Shown piece by piece: positions 58,373-64,000 of a stretch of DNA of 64,000 nucleotides. The notes under the pieces are model-generated. The model was given only the letters and a program-made list of their open reading frames with translations. It was not told the DNA's origin and made no database searches. Numbering within the stretch: the first letter of the stretch is position 1; each line of letters begins with the position of its first letter. This stretch comes from Bolinopsis microptera (taxonomy: Eukaryota; Ctenophora; Tentaculata; Lobata; Bolinopsidae). The position numbers and the translations under genes were made by a program. The stretch spans positions 12,819,675 through 12,883,674 of the forward strand of contig NC_087076.1 in NCBI RefSeq assembly GCF_026151205.1, read 5' to 3'.

Positions 58373-60920
58373 GTTTAAAGTATTCTTTAGATGGCTCTGA
58401 CGGACATGTCATAACCCTCTACTTTGACCGAATCCCTAACTAAGTAACCGTGCCTAACTGAAGCATTTACTAAAACCCTAACGAGAAATTCGACATATTT
58501 CCTTAAATAGCCATGTCATGCAATACAGTTGTTCGCCGTTTACTCGTCGAATAAATCGCAGGGGAGCTTATCCCTATCTGATGTGGGGTGTGTGGGGTGA
58601 TCTGGAATCAGTGTTCAAACATGCATCAATTCAAATCAGTTTCAATTGCCGGGGACTCTCGAGAAGAATTCTGAAGTAATACCAGTGTAAACTGTAAATT
58701 GATATAGGCCGCTCCTATGGGTGCAGCATACTGTTTGAGTATGTTGTTTCTTTATAACATGTTTAAGAAGTTACGCTTGATGAATTTATGTTCCTACAGT
58801 TTATTGATGTCCGTTGAACATCAATAAACTGTAGCTTTACAGAAAATGTTTTAAGAAGAGCTTGTTAAGCTGAAAAATCTAACAGTCCAACATGATTGGA
58901 TTTGTGGTTGGCATAAATCGTACATGAACATAAAGTATTAAATATGTTTATAATTACATATATTAAATCTGCTCAAGCTGCAATACAGAATTTGCTATTT
59001 TGTAAAAGTTTCAAATCAAACCATTTGCCACATTTTTAGTCCAAATAACTTGATCTAGCTTCCTTTCGAAAAATTTCATACCTGATCTTTTGCTACCAAG
59101 GATAATTTCTAAACTAGTTCAGTATATTTGTATTTATGATTGACATTGTGAAATAATAAAGATTTCAAATTTGACAATGATTACGCTGTCTTCGTCTTCA
59201 ATCGTTAGTGTAATTAACAACTCCTTCTATTTACCGACACCACGAACAGAGAATAGAGATATTAGCTTTCAGCACAGCTTAAGTTTCAAATATAGCTACT
59301 TCGATCGTGGCAACAATCGTTTCCAACTCTAAGTTACTAGCCCTGTGAGACTCATTACCTGTACCCGGTCACCCGAAATTGCAGTTCAACATTAAAGCAT
59401 TAATAACCCTTCAAATAGACAAACATTTAAGTTTTGTCGCTGTAAATTTGCCCTGGAGAGCCTTGGAAATGAAACATTCCCTGTTTTTTATTGAACTTCA
59501 ATTCATCTTTTTGCAGCCTATAAGTACTTGAAGTTCACATATCTGATAGAACTAATAACGATTAACGATAGATGGTGCAAAAAATGCGATATTAGGTCAA
59601 TAGTGCGATTCCGCACCCACTACACTTATATGATGCCTCTACTCAACTATAATAATGGTCTAATAAGATATAATTTATCGTGGAAAATTAATTTTCTCTT
59701 TGAAGTTACTGAATATTTCCTCTCTACTGAGTTATGCAGAATTATTATGTTATTCCGGAAAGAGTCAGGTTTATTTGCGATACTTAGACATAGTCTTATA
59801 GTCTATTACTACTACTGAGTCCGATCTACGCCAGATTTCCCTCTTCATAAGTTCATAGATCCCCGTTCTGCATCAGGGCTCAGTTCCTCTTTTATAGAAT
59901 TTGTCCCCAATTCCTTCAGTAACATAGACAAGTATAGCTCAGTCTGGGTCATTGTGCTTTACCATGCACAGGGTCCTATAAGACTAGATCATTGGCTAGC
60001 TTAGCTCAGGATTTCAGATGCCATTTTGAATCCTCTGCTTTGTATCCTCGATAATCTTGGTAGGCTACAAATAAACGATACAATGCTAACGTTGTCCTTC
60101 CATACACAGCACCTGGCACAAATGTGTTTGTCCAAACTTTCTATTAATGTTTTTGATTCGTAGAGTAGAACCTTCGCTATTTAGCTATTTCTATACGAGG
60201 GTGGCTATCGCATTGTGAAAGAGATAACGTGCTAAAATATCGTCCTGTACGGGCTCTAGCATGACACATGCTAGTAACCTTTAGTAAATCCGTCTTTCTG
60301 TCTGGAGAGTCTATAAGTGGTGTCATAATCATATCTTAATTGCAGCAAGTTATTGTAAAATTCTCGAAAAAACAGTTTTCTATACCTTTCCTTTACTTAG
60401 CTTTCTGATTTTACTGACAATTTCATCTTTTCTGAATTATGCAGGATCTTTATAATGTCGTTCAGGGATAAGTCACATTTGAAAATAATATGATATTTGT
60501 TTACTGTCGATACTTTGCCAGGGAGTAGTGGCACATTAATGGAAAATTACGGTCACTCCCAGATATTACTGGTAATACGTCGATACCAAGGTACAGCGAG
60601 TCGGTACTCCCTTGCAATACAATACTGACATTCCCATATTTCATGGGCCCTATCCCTGAGGACGTGGAGACTTCGGTAGAAATAAATGGAATGTAATAAT
60701 AAATAATAATGGGTTTTATGCTCTCGTCGTGAAAAATCATAAAAATGTTTGGGCGTCTTCATTTGAGCGTCTTGAATAGTGATCTTTGTTAATTATAGTT
60801 TTATTTTTGGAGTACAACTTGCACTTTGCTGCTGTCGCTTGGAAATGTTGAATATGCAGTAGGTAGCTCAGATGATAAATAAATTTTGGTATACAAGAAC
60901 TGTACAGTGGAATATACACG

Positions 60921-61833
60921 ATGCAGTACTCATACCATGAACATACGAAGCATTTGGTCGATGACCCCGATAATGATGATCTGTTTAGTGCCAGACATGC
61001 AGATCAGGTAGCGAGAGCTACAAACAGTGTTTTTAATGAAATGTGTCATGAACTGGATGTTAAGGAATACGGAGATCTAGTATTGAAAAACCTGAACAAG
61101 CGATCAGTTTCGAAAGAAAAACTGTGTGATTGGCTGCAAACTGTTTGCTTCATTTTGAATCGTTATGCAGCTCCTCATTTCCAAATGGCTGCGGAGAGAG
61201 TAGATAAACAGAACATTTCATTAATCGCGGAGCAGAAAACTGTCATTGATTTGCAGAAGCAGCTCATTGGAAAGAAGGACGAAGAACTCAAGTCTGTCCA
61301 AACAACTGTGCAGACAGAGATGAAATCATATTCTTCTGCCCTGAAGAAGACTTGTGCAGCTGCTCTTACGCCAAAGAAGATCTGTACTGCAGTTAAGACA
61401 ATAGCTGAAAAGGATGAAAGAAGCAGAAACGTCTTAATCTACGGAATAAATGAATCCGACGGCGAGAAGTTAGAAAAAAAAAGTTGCTGAAGTTCTTGGT
61501 GAGATAAACGAGAAACCTTCATTTCGTGACTGTTGTAGAGTTGGTTTGAAGAGAGCCGGCACATTAATACGACCAACTAAACTATCTCTAAATAGCTCTG
61601 ATATGGTTACTCAGGTGCTGCGAAAAGCGAAACTACTACGCACAAAAGAGGGCTATAAAAGTATCTACATTTGCCCAGACAGATCAGTGGAAGAAAGGAG
61701 AGCTTACAAGAAGCTCTGGGAGGAATTGAAAGAGAAGAGGAAAGCAGAGCCTAACAGAGTTCATTTCATAAGGAACAATAAGATTGTCAGCTCTGATAAG
61801 AACAGTGTATCAGCCTCGTCTGAAGAAATTTGA
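60921..61833 (+). mobile_element. LINE ORF1-like coding sequence with one frame slip
   Basis: The first frame runs 60921-61490 (189 codons), the second from about 61483 to the stop at 61831-61833. The N-terminal half is helical, with a coiled coil around LIAEQKTVIDLQKQLIGKK. The C-terminal half follows the pattern of non-LTR retrotransposon ORF1 proteins: ERSRNVLIYGINES, then a CCRVG motif, then RPTKLSLNSSDMV, VLRKAKLLR, IYICPDRSVEERRAYKKL and VHFIRNNKI. The frame changes in an A9 run at 61474-61482; the long frame would need one A fewer. No endonuclease or reverse transcriptase follows. ORF1 proteins bind the element RNA. Alternatives are a domesticated ORF1-derived gene or a programmed frameshift. 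Confidence 0.7.
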
Positions 61834-62067
61834 ACTGTTTCACATTCTTCACCACACATTTATTTTATCACAATTTTGTTTCACACTTTTAAAAATCATA
61901 TCGGGGCCATATAATTGCGGGCACGTTTTACTGTGCAGTACCGTGTTTGGTCTCCCGTCAGATTTTACAGACGGGGGCAATAATTTATTCGAGTTTATTT
62001 CATACGTTGTAATTGCTGTACTCTGTAAAGTTTGAAAAGTATTTAATAAAAATTAAAAAAAAAAAAA
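61834..62067 (+). other. 3' UTR-like tail with AATAAA and poly(A)
   Basis: The ORF1-like sequence is followed by about 220 bases, AATAAA at 62045-62050 and an A run at 62055-62067. This is what a retrotransposed RNA leaves behind. No target-site duplication was found. Confidence 0.65.
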
Positions 62068-62130
62068 TTTAACCTACAAAATCAATCGTTCTGTTGATAT
62101 AATTATAAATTTTGTCAGACTTCAGAAAAA

Positions 62131-62229
62131 TCAATCTTGCTCGCAAAGATCCACATTGAAAGTGAGCATCTGAATGGCTTTGCTGTTACCATAGTTACTA
62201 ATCCCTCCCTTTTGCGTGATGAACATCTC
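62131..62229 (-). CDS. Possible terminal exon of an unrecognised minus-strand gene
   Basis: The acceptor cttgtttacag is followed by 32 codons (EMFITQKGGISNYGNS, ending NVDLCEQD) and TGA. The composition is protein-like, but no upstream exon was securely found; a stretch near 62480-62530 with a gtcaga donor is a weak candidate. Confidence 0.25.
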   Translation of the reverse strand, partial: EMFITQKGGISNYGNSKAIQMLTFNVDLCEQD

Positions 62230-64000
62230 CTGTAAACAAGTAGGAGCTATTTGATATCCATAACGAAAAATGAAAGGTGTTGACATGGTAATATTTTGAA
62301 TTATTTGTATTACTGTTACATTATTGTTTAACAATAAATTGCAAGTTTTAGTTTTACGTTCAGTCAAGAATTCAGGACATATTCCAGTGCTACAAATACT
62401 TGTTGTGTTCCCTCCCCATCATTAATCTTGTCACATTTTATTCTTAGGATATATATTGTGTAAATCTTTGCCAGACATTTTCTGACCTGTCTCTTGCTCC
62501 ACACATGGTCCCTCCTTTTGACCGGACGTGAGACAAGTGAATCTAATGCTTACTCGACATGACCGGACTCAACTTTGAAGTTACAAGTTTCAAGCGGATC
62601 ATAGTAATGGTCTTTAGTCATCCTAACAGCATGCTTTGACACACGCTCGGCGTGTGCCTGTCGAGTGCCTGCGCAAGCTGCTCTATTAATTTCAGATATC
62701 AGCCCGATCGTGGGGTGCCCTTCCCCAGATGGATAAACATAAATAGCATATTCAGTTTATTTGTGGAAATTCAATCAAATAGATTGTAATGATGCACAGA
62801 TCACATTCTTAAAGCCCATATCCTATTTTCGGTGATTAGTCCTCACTGTCTTTTCAATTCGGAAGAAAGCTCATTTGATAAAGCACCTTGGCTGCAAAGC
62901 CTACTGGTACACATACTCCACATGGACTTAGCATATAATAATCACGTTTTTATTCATTATTTTACAAATAAATAAATAAATTGTGGCATCCCTGTAAGGC
63001 AAGATCCTTCATCTGACTCGATGTTAAATTTTGCTGAAAAATAGCTTTTCAATTATAAACATAACGACGACTCTTTGGTTTTGAGCTCTAGTTCCTAACT
63101 CAAACTGCATACGTAAATTGGAGCGTGCTTTTAAAAAAATTTCAGCTGAACTTCCGATGGTGAGCTGATAATGATATAACGATACTATGGAATATGCATA
63201 CTCAATGAAATTCGATCAAGTCACCAACAAAAATCAGGATGTTGGTTTGTCGAACGGCTCAAACCCATGTCCTGTTTTGTCATAAACAAATTTATCATAA
63301 ACAGTGAAACATCTAACTCAGGATTATTTTAATCCAGATTAAATTACCAATTTCACATTTATTGAGGAGATCGTTTTAAAATTGAATACTAAATCTCGGA
63401 CTAGCTAACTACCGGGTAATTTGGATTTGTTAAAAGTTTGCAGTTTTATTGCAGTTTGTCAACACGCCCTGATTGCAACTGGGTTCTACAGAAAACCTGG
63501 ATTTTTCTGTTGGGTGGATAAATATAATTATGTCTTCTAATTACTCATATTTCTTCAATAAATTAAGACTAAGGACTATAACTTAGGTGATTGTCAGTGC
63601 AACTGCAAGACCTGGGAGCAATTGTTCAGTTTCTCCTTAGAAACCTTAGAAACCTTAGAATTTGCACCTGGGCTTACGAGGATATTATGTGCATTGCATT
63701 AATGTACATAATACGATTTACACAAGTATTTTGAAAGCTCCTGCTAAAACAAACTTTTCGTACCACTTATATGTTTTATAAAGGCCCCCTCCAGGTACTT
63801 GTATTATGGCTAAACGTGTCACGTAGTACTAGTACAGGCAACTGAAAGTCGTTCATATTCCTATTTCTTAGTACTGTAAAATATTAGTATTTATTTTAGT
63901 TGTTTCTCATTATGTTGTAACCGTATTGTAATTATGGTTGTTTCTGATATACTGGATTCGTAGTAAATATACCGAAAACTTTTAAAAATTTGAATTTGTA
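62230..64000. other. No further gene seen to the right edge
   Basis: AT-rich sequence with short ORFs only; no RNA gene or transposon ends were recognised. Confidence 0.4.

Larger units (their letters stand above)
53161..60920. other. Intergenic region, no gene recognised
   Basis: The last NUDT9-H exon would be expected here if the TRPM protein continues, but none was found. ORFs such as 53829-54026 (plus) and the overlapping pair near 57515-57938 have no family resemblance or splice context. Contents noted: a hairpin near 53795-53835, an inverted repeat pair at 54323 and 54884, and tandem repeats at 55865-56340 and 58076-58372. Confidence 0.45.

Noticed and set aside
59930-59990. Candidate last NUDT9-H exon (VWVIVLYHAQG reading)
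   Set aside because: Only a faint resemblance to the expected Trp-Asp-Leu-Tyr-His segment, and no acceptor in the right phase.

Overview
The window is animal nuclear DNA. It is AT-rich, its genes are split by many GT-AG introns, and it is full of minisatellites and small DNA transposons. The families present (an ANO10-like anoctamin, a TRPM2-like channel with a NUDT9-H tail, a C6orf163-like coiled-coil protein, an SLC35G-like transporter, a Merlin transposon) together with a NERD-helicase gene suggest a non-bilaterian or early-branching invertebrate, perhaps a cnidarian. That placement is inference from content, not from a database search. All exon structures were read by eye from reading frames and splice signals.

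Layout. 1-1070 (minus): the 5' part of an intronless NERD-nuclease/P-loop helicase fusion gene that runs off the left edge, preceded by an overlapping 55-codon ORF. 1500-3400: transposon debris, including a decayed MULE transposase. 3418-9665 (plus): an ANO10-like anoctamin with at least 11 exons. Its long second visible intron carries a complete four-exon gene on the other strand (5690-4208) for a new-looking single-pass membrane protein. 10236-12793 (minus): an SLC35G/EamA-type transporter whose intron is occupied by a Merlin element with perfect 8-bp target-site duplications. 12842-18874: no gene recognised.

18875-25822 (plus): a seven-exon coiled-coil protein gene resembling C6orf163. Everything from just before its second exon to about 29786 is repeated in tandem at 29787-39000, so a second gene copy (29816-34897) exists without the first exon. 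Each unit contains a 43-bp minisatellite, a heptamer array, a 67-bp tandem repeat that multiplies a splice acceptor, and partial copies of exon 6.

40921-53160 (plus): a TRPM2-like cation channel of about 23 exons, from the N-terminal TRPM homology region through six membrane segments and pore to a degenerate NUDT9-H ADP-ribose-binding domain. It has two homologous alternative-looking second exons, one apparent single-base frameshift, and an apparently incomplete C terminus. 53161-60920: mostly intergenic with tandem repeats. 60921-62067: a LINE ORF1-like coding sequence with no ORF2, one frame slip in an A9 run, and a poly(A) tail. The rest shows only a weak exon candidate.

The most notable items are the eukaryotic NERD-helicase gene, the nested membrane-protein gene, the tandem duplication with its template-switch signature, and the unusual exon arrangements of the TRPM2-like gene.
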